A DNA stretch of 64,000 bases from Culex pipiens pallens (GCF_016801865.2 NC_068938.1:190919409-190983408); one strand, 5' to 3'; numbered from the stretch's first letter, positions 1 through 13,606 are shown. A program made the numbers and translations. Notes: generated by a model not told the origin, from the letters alone.

Positions 1-342
1 ATCTATTCTCTATCAGTTCGAACCCACGGAAAGATTTCAGCTCCGTCATCACTTTGGATCGAAATTGAATTATGAAGATACGCTGAACATGCCCAACTCG
101 CGCCGACTAATGGAATTAAGACTGGACGCCCGGCGGGAATTACGATCATCAACCAAGGCTTGGCCACCAGCTTGGTATAGAGGTACTACTATCACTATCA
201 ATCAAGCTTTCGGCGGAGGTCCCAAAAGTGCTTCTTCTTGTAGTCGCGCGGGTGGTTGAGGTGGCGTCGGCGAAATCAAAGGTCCACCGGTTTACCGTTT
301 GATTTGAAGGTTGATGGCCGATGGAAGATGAAAGTTTTGAAG
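1..342. other. Unique mixed-composition DNA, no gene recognised
   Basis: This stretch has a moderate G+C content and no internal repetition. Short open frames exist on both strands (for example 65-259 +) but none resembles a known domain and none has convincing splice context. It is best read as intergenic or intronic unique sequence cut by the window edge. Confidence 0.4.
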
Positions 343-504
343 GGGACCATCCATAAACCACGTGGACACTTTAGGGGGGGGGGGGTATGGCGATTGTCCA
401 CGATCCATACAAAAAAGTTTTTTTTTGTATGGACAATTGTCCACGAAGGGGGGGGGGGGTAAAAGATTACCAAAAAAGTGTCCACATGGTTTATGGATGG
501 TCCC
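343..504. mobile_element. MITE with 30-bp terminal inverted repeats and G-tracts
   Basis: The ends at 343-372 and 475-504 are inverted repeats of 30 bp with one mismatch, starting GGGACCATCCATAAACCA. The interior has two poly-G runs and a smaller hairpin built on TCCATACAAAAAA and its complement. At 162 bp it has no coding capacity, so it is a non-autonomous inverted-repeat element. Its design (an end reading CATCCATAAA, then a G-run) is like that of the larger element at 63207-63761. No clear target duplication was identified. Confidence 0.8.
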
Positions 505-3146
505 AAGCGTTAGAATCGCTTTTTCGGGAGGTGACGATCTGATGGACAAAAAAGGTCGTTGAACTGAACTGAAATCAGACGCAAAATTCGTTGGAATTGA
601 TTCAAATATTATGACTAATTCTAAAAATTAAAACGTCCAGGAATCTATAGGAAACAGCTCGGACCAAACTCTAAACCTCATTACGATGACGGTCACGCAT
701 TTCCAGCGGCGTGACTTCCCGATCTGTATGGGTTCACGGTATTGGCAAATATTTCCACGTCCAAACCCATTTGAAGCTTCCACCTTCTGTACCTAATGAT
801 GACAGGTCCCCGAAGGGCAAGTCATCAATATGTTCAACACATCAGCTTCGAGTGACACTGTCCAGTTTCAGTGTTGTGGCTTTGGCTTGCCGAAGAGCCG
901 TCAGCCGTCAATCACGAATTGCTAATCGTGGATAGGGTGGATTGCTGGAGTTGAAATTCTAGAGACAATTTTCAGAAGGTTCAAACTAAAAAGAATAGTT
1001 CTAACAAATTATGCCATTCAGGATCCAATCCCATAAAATCACACCATCAAGTGAGCACAAAAGGTGTGATTTGTGCGGGCGCAGAAAAGTGCAGATATTT
1101 ATCATACACTTCCAGAGCTGGAGTGTTGCATTCTGAGCCAATGGGCAATACTCAACTGATCCCTCTGCACTGCAGCCCAAAGGGAGAAATGCAAATGGAC
1201 GGACTCGGACAGCCATCTGTTTCCTGTCATTCGATTGTTCGTACTCGTAGGGGTTTGCACTTGTGAATGGTGGAGATGTTAGACTGGGGGGTTATACCTC
1301 GATTACGTTTAGCTTAGATTATTTTAGCTCTTTTGAAATGGATGAGTAATTTTCAAAAACCTTGATTTTTTTTAAATTGTATCATTTGATTTTAATAATC
1401 TTTTTTGATAGGAAATACTCCAAGAAATTATTCACTTAAAAAAACAATATTTTTAATTACCGAAAAAAAATTCATAAGTCTTTTTTTCAATTATGCCAAT
1501 ATTTAACAGGAGGCATTTTCTGCGTGAAAACCGCAAATGACAATGGAACTATTTTATATCATTTGGTGTCTTCGGCAAACTTCTAGGTATGCAAGTACGT
1601 GAAAAAATTTTGCAGTCGGGTTATGAATTTCTAATTAAATATTTACTATAAAAACGTTTTTTTTATTTCTAAAATAGAGCTCATGAGGCCGTTGCAAATA
1701 TTTTTCAAAAACGGGGACTTTCTTTTTTTTTTCAAAAAACTCAGAAAATTTTCTTTAAGTCTAAAAAAAAGATGATAAATCACAACAAAATTTCTTATAA
1801 ATTTAGATCAAACCTGGAACTTTTGATTTGCTTAACCAAACATTTATGTTTTTGAAACTTATAAAACTTAGTTAAACAAACACTCGATAGTTAATTTTTT
1901 AAATGTTTGAACAATCAAAGTAGCCTTACTGATGATGAATTTGACGTTATCAATTTGATTTGCACACTTTTAGGTTGAAATTTGTATGACACAGAATGAC
2001 TATCAAAGTAACCCAGGTTTTTTCAAATAACAATTTTAATGAAACTTTTTTTTACACGTTATCTCCTAAGCTCGAGAAAAAGAGGGATTTTGTTTAAAAC
2101 TTTTACAAATGCAAAATCGAGATTTTTTACGTATTTATTTCTTTAAACAAATTTGATGTAAATTGAATTTATATCATTAAATATTTCAAAAAGAATTGTG
2201 CTTAAAGAATTGATTAAATTCATTTAATAGTTTTCGAGAAATTAATGTGTGAAGTGATGATGTTACAGAGCTTCATTTGCCTTAGAGGTAAAATAAAAAA
2301 AAAATCAAGCCTGATTGTAAAATTATTTTATTTTCAGTTAATAAAAAAATGTTGTTCTATGAATACATTTTCAAATGGAATCAAGCCGAAAACATTATAA
2401 TATAAACCATACCATAACTGAAATTATAAAAAAAGAAATCTAAAAAACTACTTCCCAGCAATAGTGACAGGTTTTTTGCGAGTTGTTTTCCTGTTTTCTG
2501 TTTCCTTTACAACCAACTTTATTTGTATCCATTGTGATAAATGCCTTATACACAGCTGAAAGGATCCCCCAAAACTCTGTACTGCACTTACAAAACTACT
2601 GTTAGTCGATAAACTAAAGAAATAAACTGAATTGAATTGAAAAAAAAAAACTACTTCGTTATATATGAAAGATGCTAGAGAGGTTAACAAAATTTTGAGC
2701 AGTTTTTTTTAACATAAAGTGTGTCATGTAAAAAAAGATGAGAATTATGTACTTTATGATGAATTTAATACTTCACTATTTTGTTCATAAACTGATATCA
2801 GGAAGACCAGTCATGATTTCTTTTTATTTTGTCAACGTTAATCTAAAATTTAAAATTTATTTCTAAATCAAATTCACTCTGGTCAGGCATGTTTAAAAGC
2901 AACTTTATGGTTATGGGGCATGCATTTATTATTCTTACTGTCACAACACCTTGATAAAAAAAAATATTCTGGACCATTTTAAAACCAATTGTACTAATCA
3001 AAGTACGGCTCAAAAAATCACATTTTATCAGCTATTATTCGATCCTCACACTTATTCTGATCATAAAAGTAACAGTCCTATACAATGTTGTTGCATAATA
3101 TTGACAAGAATCAGAATCAGAACGATTTTCAATAATTTTACTTCCC
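505..3146. other. Unique island (about 690-1265) followed by AT-rich DNA
   Basis: About 690-1265 is a more balanced, non-repetitive island. The rest is AT-rich with homopolymer runs. A phrase near 1568 (gtgtcttcggcaaacttcta) belongs to a motif dispersed across the window, and gaggccgttgcaaatattttt near 1685 matches the terminus of MITE family D, so part of this stretch is old transposon debris. No gene is supported. Confidence 0.4.
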
Positions 3147-3261
3147 GGGGTTACAAAAATCCCGGGATACGGGATTTTTTTAACTAATTTCCCGGGAAAT
3201 TCCGAAAGTTCCCGGGAAATTGGTTGAAAAAATTCCCGGTTCCCGGGATTTTTGTAACCCC
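3147..3261. mobile_element. 115-bp palindromic mini-element rich in CCCGGG
   Basis: Perfect 21-bp inverted repeats (GGGGTTACAAAAATCCCGGG plus one base) lie at 3147-3167 and 3241-3261. The interior carries several further CCCGGG palindromes spaced by A/T stretches. The whole is a short self-complementary element with no coding capacity. Confidence 0.7.
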
Positions 3262-3317
3262 GCCAAATTTGACATTTTAGCCTGGGAGTTTTGGTGTACC
3301 CGTACATAAACATTCCC

Positions 3318-3722
3318 GGGCAGACAGTAATAACAAAATTAATGCCATTTCAATAACAAGTACTGTTAAAATAACAAAAAGTGTTATGCATAAGAGTATA
3401 ATAACAGTTTATATTATTATAACATAAATTTAAAAACCACAATCAGTGTGGTCAAAAGCCAAAACAACTTGGGAATAACATTTCCTGTTATGGAAAAATA
3501 ACTCCTTTTGCTATTGGGATGATCGGATTAGTTGGTAAAATAACAAAAAAATGTTCGAAGTATAACTCAAAATGTTATTTGTCTTTTATTATAATAACAA
3601 TCCAATAACAACAAAATCATAACGACGAATAACAAATCTTGTTATAAATAACATAAAATTTTATTGGCCTAGTATTTCCAAATATCAAAAAAATGTATCC
3701 CCGCGTTATTTCCGTCTGCTCG
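3318..3722. mobile_element. MITE with ATAACA-rich interior
   Basis: The left end (cgggcagacagtaataac) and the reverse complement of the right end (cgagcagacggaaataac) agree at 15 of 18 bases, giving about 405 bp between inverted ends. The interior is a loose series of ATAACA/TGTTAT motifs on both strands. No protein is encoded. Confidence 0.6.
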
Positions 3723-4232
3723 GTTTGTGCGGCCTATCCCAGTACATGTTTAGAAAAATATAAATCTTGAGACAAGTTTTACGGTAGTATAATAATTGAT
3801 AAATAAATAATGCAGTACCTAAATATAGATAAACTTTTTTCATTTGATTGAAGTTTCAGAGAACCAAAAAAAAAATGACTCATACTTAAAAATAAGTGCA
3901 AGTTTTTAAATTACATTCAAGGCATGCCACACTTAACTTTTTTGTTAAAAATGATTATTTATTTATCATTTTGAATTGAAATTGCAAAAAAAAACTCGTA
4001 ATTTATAAACGATCCTCAGCCTCAGCATAGAGTAAGCTAACCGTCAGTCGGAATCATATGGTTCCTAGCTCTGGCAATATTTCAACCAGTTTGTGGATAA
4101 ATCATCTTTACACTCATTTCTCATCATTACCAGGTGAACGGACCTAACGGAAAACTTGTACTGTACCAACGAATTATTCCATTTTATTGAAGATAGATGT
4201 GTAATTCTGCAAATAGTTTTACCACTCTGGAT
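3723..4232. other. AT-rich spacer, nothing recognised
   Basis: AT-rich sequence with A-runs. I see no repeat ends, RNA gene or plausible exon here. Confidence 0.35.
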
Positions 4233-5130
4233 TAGGCCGTCCCAAAAAAATGAAAAGTTGTCAAATCTTCGGTGCTCACCCCTAGAATGATAGATTAGGA
4301 TGTCAGGAACAATGTTTTCATACAACAAAAAATTCCCAAAAATGGTTTACAACTCGCGTGCGGAGCTTGAATGAAAAAAGTGCATTTTTCGAGTATTTTT
4401 CAGAAATGCGAGTAACAATCATACTAAAGTCATTCAAATTTGGTCGCCTTGGGCTTCAAGTTATAGTTTAATGTCCCCTGAACACATTCCTGTACAGATA
4501 TAGTCCATAAAAGCTTGTGTTTGGGCATGGCAGGGCGTTTTAGGGAGAAAAAAAAATGTATTTTTTAGCCAAAAAAATTCAAAAATTACTCCCCAAAACG
4601 AGCCAAAAATTATTGCAGCCAAAACTAATGCCATCAGCTTATAGGAAATTTTACGGAGATCATTTTGCTTTTTTTAACATTAAATTTATGTCCACGCAAA
4701 GCCGAGATATTTGCATTTTAGTGAACAAAAAGTGTCGAATTTTCAAAATTCTTGGTATACAAGCGTTTTTAGCATAAAACATTGGCTACTAAGACAACAA
4801 ACGGGAAGGAATATATTTTGGAAATTTTTATTTTGCTCGCTCAAAAACGATATTTGTAAATAAAATTTCATGAAAAAAACATGAGATTTTCTCACAATGT
4901 GACGGTTGAAGCCCAAGGCGACCAAATTTGAATGATTTTAGTATGATTGTTACTCGCATTTCTGAAAAATACTCGAAAAAATGCACTTTTTTCATCCAAG
5001 CTCCGCGCGCGAGTTGTAAACCATTTTTGGGAATTGTTGTATGAAAACATTGTTCCTGACATCCTAATCTATCATTCTAGGGGTGAGCACCGAAGATTTG
5101 ACAACTTTACATTTTTTTGGGACGGTCTAC
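4233..5130. mobile_element. Foldback element with ~227-bp arms
   Basis: The left arm (about 4233-4460) and right arm (about 4905-5130) are reverse complements with few differences, both including the segment gcccaaggcgaccaaatttg. The roughly 445-bp centre is not inverted. The short open frames on the two arms mirror each other and are shadows of the inverted structure. This looks like a non-autonomous foldback or MITE-type element of unknown superfamily. Confidence 0.7.
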
Positions 5131-7263
5131 TCTGGATATAAAAAAAAATCTTGCTTTATTTGGAGAAACTGGATAATTTTATTACATTTGATCATTTTGA
5201 GATCTAGTAAATTCCAAACAGTTAAGTCTATTTCATTAACTTCGACTTAAGAAACTTTCACAGTTCTGTTTAAATCACCACAAAACTCGTTCACTTCGTT
5301 AGAACAAAGATAACATTCAAAGAGAATCACCGCCGAGCCGTCGCCGCCAATTGCCACCACGCGCTGCTGCAGCAGGTCTTGGTTCTGGGTCCCAGCCGGG
5401 CTTATCGGAATCACGACACCTTCCAGCACACGGAGCAAATCCTGGCCCTCCGGTGGTGGTGAGCTTCTTCAAGCGGAGACCCAGTCGGAACGTTTGACTT
5501 TGGTGAAGAGGCTGAGACTGAGGCAAAGGAAAAAGTGAATCAGCAAGAAATGTATGCATATTTATTCTGGATTTATGGGAGGTTGCTGATTGAGAAACTC
5601 TTTAATTTTTTTTGATACCTTCAATCAGAAAGTTATTTTTTTTTTACATTTTTGCCCAGAATCCCCTATAAGAACGATTTGCTCGCGTTCTAGCTCGAGT
5701 GGGTTTTTATGCAAGTCTCGTCCGGGGTGGAACCCCGTGGGCAGAAAAGATCAGCTTTGGTGCGAGCATCGATGCTTGGCGCGGACGTTCTGCAGAAATG
5801 TGCCTCTCATCCAGTGCTTTCCAGGTTCCAGTCCACAATCGATGAGAGAGAGCTTTCAGTTGGTTCTAGTGGAGGAGAATTAGTAATTACTTTGAATAAT
5901 CGAAAAAAGATTCATTTATATTTTAAAAAATAAATTTGATGTGGTTTAAATTTTGTTACCTTTTATGGATTTGATAAGCTAATAATATTTTTCCAAAATT
6001 CAAACCAAATTTTCTCATCCTGATCCAGCTGCGAACCATCTTCGTGATCATCAGAGGAGTGGGCTCAGCATGATTTTCACTTTACTTGAGCGTGTCTCGA
6101 AAGTCCCAGCGATCACGACGGCAACGTCTTCGTGGATCCACGGGGACTATGGTTGCATTCTCCAAAGAGAATTCTGCGGAGTTTTGTAAAAACAATTTGG
6201 AGACAATTGTAGATTCTATTATCTGTTCAGTATTCATCGATAGATTTCAACAGAAATTTGTTGGGAAGATTCTGCCTTTTCAGTATTGATAGAAAACAGA
6301 CTTGGAATTCCCCATCAATGCCAAGAACTCGTTCCCACCAATAAGCCCAATAAGCTTGAACCGATAAAACCCCTCCGCAAACATTCGAGTCCATAACCAG
6401 CCAGTAAAATGATAAAAGTAAATACCATCATTACGAACCTCTGCGCACATCTGCCCTGGGGCCACACTTTGAATTCCAATCACGGCCCTGAACTAAACCA
6501 GCAGTGCCAACCAACCATCGGAACCCGTGGCCACCGTTAATCATAGATCCTCCCCGGTCCAGCGCATCTTCCCTGTGCGAGCTCTTTTAATTCCCGCTAT
6601 TCATCACCGTTTTCATGCTGGCTTGGCCAAAGTCGTCTCCCCTCCCTCCTGGAACCACACACGATGTGGTCAACTCGCTAATAAAATCACGTACTACGCA
6701 CATCTAGGACCTCGCGGGAAGAAGTGGTTTCTGTGGCCGCCCGAGGGCGGGCTTAGCTGCAGGCCCAGAAGTCTCGGTGCGTCAACCCTGGCCATTAGCG
6801 GTAATAAATTTAATTTGTTTTGGCGTAGGATATCGACTTTGACTTACGACAGGCTGGCGGAGATGACCAGGAACGCGGTGTGGTAGCAATTGCAGACTGT
6901 CGTTGAGTATGTCGTGCGCGTCCGCTTGAATCGCGGAGGAGGAATTACGGGTTGTGGGATGACACTGGAGATCCGGGATTTTAAAAGAGAGTATGTTTAT
7001 GTGAGCATTTCAGAGATTTTTCTTCAAAATCCTTAAATAATTAAAAGCTTGGTTTTTATCAAAAACAATCGACCAAATAACAAGAAAAAATTAAAAATAA
7101 AATAAAAAAATATTGTTCAAAACTGTAAATAAATTCGCCGAATTTATCTATTCATTTTGGTTAAAACAAATCAAAAAGAGTAGCAAAAAAGTAGCTCATA
7201 CACATGGATGTCTACAAATATCTTTCAAAGCATGTTATTCATGTCTTTTGGAACTTTTAACAA
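5131..7263. other. Mixed-GC unique region; no gene assigned
   Basis: Several GC-richer islands (about 5320-5540, 5690-5870, 6020-6180, 6300-6980) sit in AT-rich DNA and show no similarity to other parts of the window. The longest open frame, 119 codons at 6527-6886 (+), has no recognisable domain. The islands could be conserved non-coding DNA or unrecognised exons; the sequence alone does not decide. Confidence 0.35.
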
Positions 7264-7491
7264 CACAGAAAAAAAATGATGGTAATATTCATCAGGAAAT
7301 GGTGACAGATTTTGTGGCTAAAAAAATGATGAATTTTACCCTAGAATATGATGAATTTTCATCAGTTTTTGATGAATATTCATCAGGTTTACATTTTTAC
7401 ACATTTTTTATGTAATATTACTCAAAAAAAGAGGCAATATTCAACCTACCAAATTTTCATCATTCCAAAATTCAACTTTTTTTTTTCTGTG
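7264..7491. mobile_element. MITE with CACAGAAAAAAAA ends
   Basis: The element starts CACAGAAAAAAAATGATG and ends with a T-run followed by CTGTG, with CATCATTCC just inside, giving inverted ends. The 228-bp interior repeats TGATGAAT/ATTCATCA several times. Its right part (caatattcaacctaccaaa) resembles 8949-8970, so the two loci are related. Confidence 0.6.
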
Positions 7492-7650
7492 AAACACTAC
7501 GGAGAAGGTATTGATATTGTTTGATCTGGCTTAAACTTTCAAGAAGCTTTTCCTTTGACAAAAAAGCAATTTTGTATTAGAATGTTATTATATTGTATTA
7601 TATTGTTATTATATACATACATACCTACTATGTTAATGATTGAAAATTGG

Positions 7651-7889
7651 TACCGTAAACTGGGGTGACTTTGATAGCCCGGGGTGACTTTGATAGGTTT
7701 TTAAAATGCCCGTCAAATTAATATCCAAACATTTTTGAGAATTTTGAGTATGTAAGCATTAAGGGATAGCTTATTATCGAACATATATGCATACATGTGA
7801 TTGTTACATTGGATGTATCAAAATTATTGGCCAAATCAAATTTCTATCAATGTCACCCCGGGCTATCAAAGTCACCCCAGTTTACGGTA
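7651..7889. mobile_element. 239-bp MITE with perfect 38-bp TIRs
   Basis: The left end 7651-7688 (starting TACCGTAAACTGGGGTGACT) is a perfect reverse complement of 7852-7889. Each end contains two copies of the motif GGGGTGACTTTGATAG. The element starts and ends with TA, as expected if TA is the target dinucleotide of a mariner-like helper; this assignment is inferred. No protein is encoded. Confidence 0.85.
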
Positions 7890-8785
7890 TCAGAATAATG
7901 GATTTTCTGACCGATATAATGGCTTTGGCAATGTTGTGAGTTTTGATAAGTATGAATTAAGAAAACGTTATTAAGCTACAAATGCCGAAATTCAATATAC
8001 TTTCAACATTCAACATTCAATGCTTAAAATAAAATTTACATTTATCTATTGATGTTCTTCTGTTGATTTAAAATAATTAAGTTGATGCCATTGGAAAAAA
8101 TTGGCAAGTTGTTATCTTTGAATTATGATGGTTTGAGATGCTATGTTTCCACTCAGTATAAAATTTTACAAAACAAAACTGCAGAAAATAACGCCAAATT
8201 TCTAAACGAAAATTTGCAGATAATAATTTTTTTTATGTTTTTGTTCCTCCTTCCTTAGGTCAAGGGAGGAGCGGTGATACAAAAATAAAAGAAAATTTCA
8301 AGCAAATTTTCAAAAATATTTAAGCAAAAAGTAGCACAAAGTTCTTTACACGTATGTTATGTTACTGTAAAATTCACAAAATTCCAATAAATTCATGAAA
8401 TATTTTTGTTTTTCTTGTCTTTTCTAGTCCGTGGTCTCATTTCATATCATATAATTTATTTCGTTGTTTAAGCATTACTTGTGTGAAACTGAATCCTAAG
8501 CTGAGATGAGGCCTACATTTCAACAGCCGATTAATTCAAAGTTGGGAACAGAGTTTACGGAAAAATCTTGTGGCGGCAACCCTGATTTGACATTTTATAA
8601 TTATCAGTTGACAAACCGGAAAAATATTAATTTAGTTTAGTCAAAATTTGACAAACTTATTTTTTAGGTTTTTTGAGATTAAAAACTAATTCTTGAACAG
8701 AATCCACCTCTAAAAAAAATATTTGAGAAGCAGACAATATTTCCACAATTTCTGGAACGTCTGGAACATTTAAAATCGGGCAGTT
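7890..8785. other. AT-rich DNA, nothing recognised
   Basis: AT-rich with scattered short repeats. No RNA gene, exon or element ends could be supported. Confidence 0.3.
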
Positions 8786-9018
8786 AGTTTCAGAGATACA
8801 GCCTCACAAAGAATTTGAATCAATAAAAATGAATTTATCAAAGTGTCAAAATGTGTAATTTTACCTCTGAAAATGTGTAATTTTACCACTTTTCTGGTGT
8901 AATATCGCTTTTTCAGTCTAAATTGAGGTATAATTACATCATAGAAGAGGTAATATTCAACCTTCCAAAATTGCACCTTCCAAATTTACACAATTTTTTA
9001 CTGTGTATCTCAGAAACT
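8786..9018. repeat. Possible small inverted-repeat element
   Basis: AGTTTCAGAGATACA (8786-8800) and its inverse at 9004-9018 match at 14 of 15 bases. Between them ATGTGTAATTTTACC occurs twice, and the right part shares a segment with the MITE at 7264-7491. The ends are short, so the boundaries are uncertain. Confidence 0.4.
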
Positions 9019-9627
9019 ATTGGTACTATTTAAAATGTTTTCTTGCGAAATTTTCTGAACTTCTCAATAGACATAAATGAATTTTTTTATTCAATTAAAT
9101 TTAAAAAAACTTTAAATTATTTTTATTAGCATGAACTACCGATTTAAGGACACTTTAAAAAGTTTTGCTTGATTTTGAAATTATGAAATTATTTTTATTT
9201 GAAAGATTGGAGTTGCTTTTCATTCAAAAATAAACGAAAAAAATCGAAAATAAATGCTTAAAATTGGTTACAACTTGAGAACTGTATATTCAAAAAAATG
9301 CAATTTCTTTTCGAATGCAAATTCATGTTTGCTTTGAAAAATGAGTATTTTATTTTAAGTATTTTTTTGCCCTGGTTTTTTATATTTTCAAAATTTCATA
9401 TTTCCTAAACCAGATGACGCACTATGGTTCAAAAGGTTGTATTGAAAATTAGAAAATAAGTTTTTAAAGTCCAAATTTAAATGATAAAATGTGAAAATCT
9501 AAAAAAAAAAAAAAATTTCGATGAAACTTTTTTTTCGAAAAGTCCTAATTATAACTCATAAGTTTGTCAAAGACACCAAACCGATCAGAATAACCCTTCT
9601 CAAGATAAAGAATTTCAAACATTGACA

Positions 9628-10215
9628 TACCGTAAAACGGGGTTACTTTGATAGGTTTGAGATTTTTCCAAAAAATGAAAAGGACAACGGAGTACGGAAT
9701 GAACCTTTTAGACCTTTTCATAAAATTTTGAAAAATTCAAAAAGTTAGTTAACTATAATTTAGAAAATTTCGATGAATAACATTATTTTAATCTTCTCAA
9801 AGCGTCATTATTTTTCAACAAACATGATCTTCAATCGTAAAACGGAATGCATTTTTGGATTCTTTGGACAATTTTGCACTAGGAGAAGGTAAAATTAGTT
9901 TATAAAAATAAATTTTATGTGTTTTTGAAACAGAATTAAACAAAATTTCCAAATTTATAGGCATTTTCAGTAGAAAAAATTTCATTTAAAAGGTAAAACT
10001 TTCGATTCGTGCTTCGAATTGAGTTAAAAATGTAATATAATTCGATAATTTTATAAACAAAACTAGTTTTAACAAACTTTTGGCAAAATTCAGACTTCTT
10101 AACAATTTTACCTAAAATTTATACTTAGTTCACTAAATATAAACATCTCTTTTTTTTGTTTTCTTTAAAACTATATCAGCAACCATAGTAAAACTTTGAC
10201 TATCAAAGTCACCCC
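9628..10215. mobile_element. Diverged or truncated relative of the 7651-7889 MITE
   Basis: The left end (taccgtaaaacggggttact) is a variant of the 7651 terminus. The motif gactatcaaagtcacccc at 10198-10215 is the matching inverted motif, but the last bases of the right terminus (tttacggta) are missing. The interior is AT-rich. It is probably an older, larger or internally expanded copy. Confidence 0.55.
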
Positions 10216-10516
10216 GGAATTTAAATTACGATTTTTTAACGTAACTATTCTTTTAAACAATATTGAAAAAACTTTTTTTCAAAAATGGTGCATGGATGTG
10301 TGGCCTACCTTAATGCATGTTGTAAAACTAATAATCATGAGAAAAACCATACCAGTAGGAACATATTTCAAAAATAAATTTAAAACCTTTTTTTTCAGTT
10401 TATAGCCTGCCAGGGTCAAACATATTTAAGTTGCTCAAATAAAAATTATATGAGCAAGTTTGAAAAGAAATAAACCCGTAAAACTTGAGCATTTAGATAA
10501 ATTGTTCTGTTCAAGT

Positions 10517-10553
10517 CAGTGGCCGACAGCTATAACGTGAACTTTGTCCTTCC
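10517..10553 (+). mobile_element. 3' fragment of the SINE family seen at 44732-44974
   Basis: The phrase gtggccgacagctataacgt matches the 3' body of the SINE at 44732-44974, read on the opposite strand there. Only about 37 bp is alignable. Confidence 0.4.
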
Positions 10554-11783
10554 ATTTCCGATAAAAAAAAGTCATTGATTCAAATTTTGTGCCATTTATT
10601 TTGATTTCTGAGATTGAATTTTGTCGCAACTTATGTAGCTAACATACTTAAACCAGATTTTTTTTTCTTGAACTAACAGAATATCCAACCTAAGTTTTAC
10701 GTCTGAAGCATAATAAGTTACGTCTCAACTTTCAGCTCTGAGCAATCAACAGGTTGTTTAACTACAGTCTATTTCTGTCTGGCACTACAATAGGAAATTC
10801 TTGTGAACTGTCCAACCATGCAAGTACTGTGCCGTCACATCACACTTTGCACATCACACATTTCCCCGGAGCAGTTTCCAAGTAAGATCAAAGGCCCATC
10901 CGAACGGACGCCGCATAACTCACTAATGACTCTTCTAGGGAAAGAGAAAGAGCAGCACACACCTCTTCTGACGGCAACAGGTACCATTGCAAGCGTTGAA
11001 CGTTTCCTCAATTAGCATCCCAGAAGTCATTTGTACCATTTGCAATTGCAATTTGTACCGACACGAGGTGAGATGCATCGCTCGTCTCAAAACATGCCTA
11101 ACTAATAGAAAATGACCTGTGGCACCTCCCAGAGATCACGCCAGGAAGATCTGTTTCCTACCAGAGATTACAACCAACCTCTTTTTGCAGCACTTTCTTC
11201 TGATGATGATGGATTCCCTGTGTTCACACCTTAAAGTTTCTCGCAGAAATCACGCCGCTTTCGATCAAAGAATTCCGTCAAACTATTAAAAATCACTTTT
11301 TCACAGCCCAAAAAACGGGCCGCGCCTCATTCCAAGTGGTGCTCAAAGTGGGATTATGTCGTCGGAATCACTGGGGACCACCACCCGAGAATGATTTATC
11401 GTACTGACCCGCTATCGGGACCACCTCCTTCTCTGGCAGAGAGAGTGGTGTTGAGGTCATATCTCAACGGATTATGCCCGTTTGGCAGCGGTTCAGCTCA
11501 GCCCGTTAGATTCTATTTTCCGGGTGGTGAGCACGATTGATTTTGTGGGTGAACACGAGGATAAAGAAGTGTTTGTTGGAATGAGAGGAGGTCATTTTGA
11601 ATAAAATTACAATGAGCATCAACATGATTTAGATGATGGACGAAGAAAGTTGGGGACGATAAAATTTAACTGTTATTACCTCAAGTTTTGAAAGAAAATT
11701 GATTTGAACAGGATCTCCAAAACCAATCTTGAAAAAGCTACGTTGACCTAGATTTTAAGGCCAAATTTAGCGTGACTCAAAAC
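10554..11783. other. Unique island, no gene recognised
   Basis: About 10780-11600 is non-repetitive and has a more even base composition than its surroundings, with short open frames only (70 codons at 10803-11015). It ends directly against the heptanucleotide array. It could be conserved non-coding DNA; no function is visible. Confidence 0.35.
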
Positions 11784-13606
11784 AACTAAAAACTAAAAAC
11801 TAAAAACTAAAAACTAAAAACTAAAAACTAAAAACTAAAAACTAAAAACTAAAAACTAAAAACTAAAAACTAAAAACTAAAAACTAAAAACTAAAAACTA
11901 AAAACTAAAAACTAAAAACTAAAAACTAAAAACTAAAAACTAAAAACTAAAAACTAAAAACTAAAAACTAAAAACTAAAAACTAAAACTAAAAACTAAAA
12001 ACTAAAAACTAAAAACTAAAAACTAAAAACTAAAAACTAAAAACTAAAAACTAAAAACTAAAAACTAAAAACTAAAAACTAAAAACTAAAAACTAAAAAC
12101 TAAAAACTAAAAACTAAAAACTAAAACTAAAACTAAAAACTAAAAACTAAAAACTAAAAACTAAAAACTAAAAACTAAAAACTAAAAACTAAAAACTAAA
12201 AACTAAAAACTAAAAACTAAAAACTAAAAACTAAAAACTAAAAACTAAAACTAAAAACTAAAAACTAAAAACTAAAAACTAAAAACTAAAAACTAAAAAC
12301 TAAAAACTAAAAACTAAAAACTAAAAACTAAAAACTAAAAACTAAAAACTAAAAACTAAAAACTAAAACAAAAACTAAAAACTAAAAACTAAAAACTAAA
12401 AACTAAAAACTAAAAACTAAAAACTAAAAACTAAAAACTAAAAACTAAAAACTAAAAACTAAAAACTAAAAACTAAAAACTAAAAAACTAAAAACTAAAA
12501 ACTAAAAACTAAAAACTAAAAACTAAAAACTAAAACTAAAAACTAAAAACTAAAAACTAAAAACTAAAAACTAAAAACTAAAAACTAAAAACTAAAAACT
12601 AAAAACTAAAAACTAAAAACTAAAAACTAAAAACTAAAAACTAAAAACTAAAAACTAAAAACTAAAAACTAAAAACTAAAAACTAAAAACTAAAAACTAA
12701 AAACTAAAAACTAAAAACTAAAAACTAAAAACTAAAAACTAAAAACTAAAAACTAAAAACTAAAAACTAAAACTAAAAACTAAAAACTAAAAACTAAAAA
12801 CTAAAAACTAAAAACTAAAAACTAAAAACTAAAAACTAAAAACTAAAAACTAAAAACTAAAAAATAAAAACTAAAAACTAAAAACTAAAAACTAAAACTA
12901 AAAACTAAAAACTAAAAACTAAAAACTAAAAACTAAAAACTAAAAACTAAAAACTAAAAACTAAAAACTAAAAACTAAAAACTAAAAACTAAAAACTAAA
13001 AACTAAAAACTAAAAACTAAAAACTAAAAACTAAAAACTAAAAACTAAAAACTAAAAACTAAAAACTAAAAACTAAAAACTAAAAACTAAAAACTAAAAC
13101 TAAAAACTAAAAACTAAAAACTAAAAACTAAAAACTAAAAACTAAAAACTAAAAACTAAAAACTAAAAACTAAAAACTAAAAACTAAAAACTAAAAACTA
13201 AAAACTAAAAACTAAAAACTAAAACTAAAAACTAAAAACTAAAAACTAAAAACTAAAAACTAAAAACTAAAAACTAAAAACTAAAAACTAAAAACTAAAA
13301 AACTAAAAACTAAAAACTAAAAACTAAAAACTAAAAACTAAAAACTAAAAACTAAAAACTAAAAACTAAAAACTAAAAACTAAAAACTAAAAACTAAAAA
13401 CTAAAAACTAAAAACTAAAAACTAAAAACTAAAAACTAAAAACTAAAAACTAAAAACTAAAAACTAAAAACTAAAAACTAAAAACTAAAAACTAAAAACT
13501 AAAAACTAAAAACTAAAAACTAAAAACTAAAAACTAAAAACTAAAAACTAAAAACTAAAAACTAAAAACTAAAAACTAAAAACTAAAAACTAAAAACTAA
13601 AAACTA
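11784..13606. repeat. (ACTAAAA)n heptanucleotide satellite, about 1.8 kb
   Basis: About 260 tandem copies of the 7-mer ACTAAAA, nearly uniform, with scattered one-base length variants (ACTAAA) and rare substitutions. The lack of clustering of variants points to ongoing slippage or unequal exchange. All open frames over it are artefacts of a 7-bp period. Confidence 0.98.

Noticed and set aside
6527..6886. 119-codon frame as a gene
   Set aside because: No recognisable domain, no splice context and competing frames on the other strand.
11784..13606. Telomeric repeat tract
   Set aside because: ACTAAAA is not an insect telomere motif, dipterans lack TTAGG-type telomeres, and the array is internal with unique DNA on both sides.
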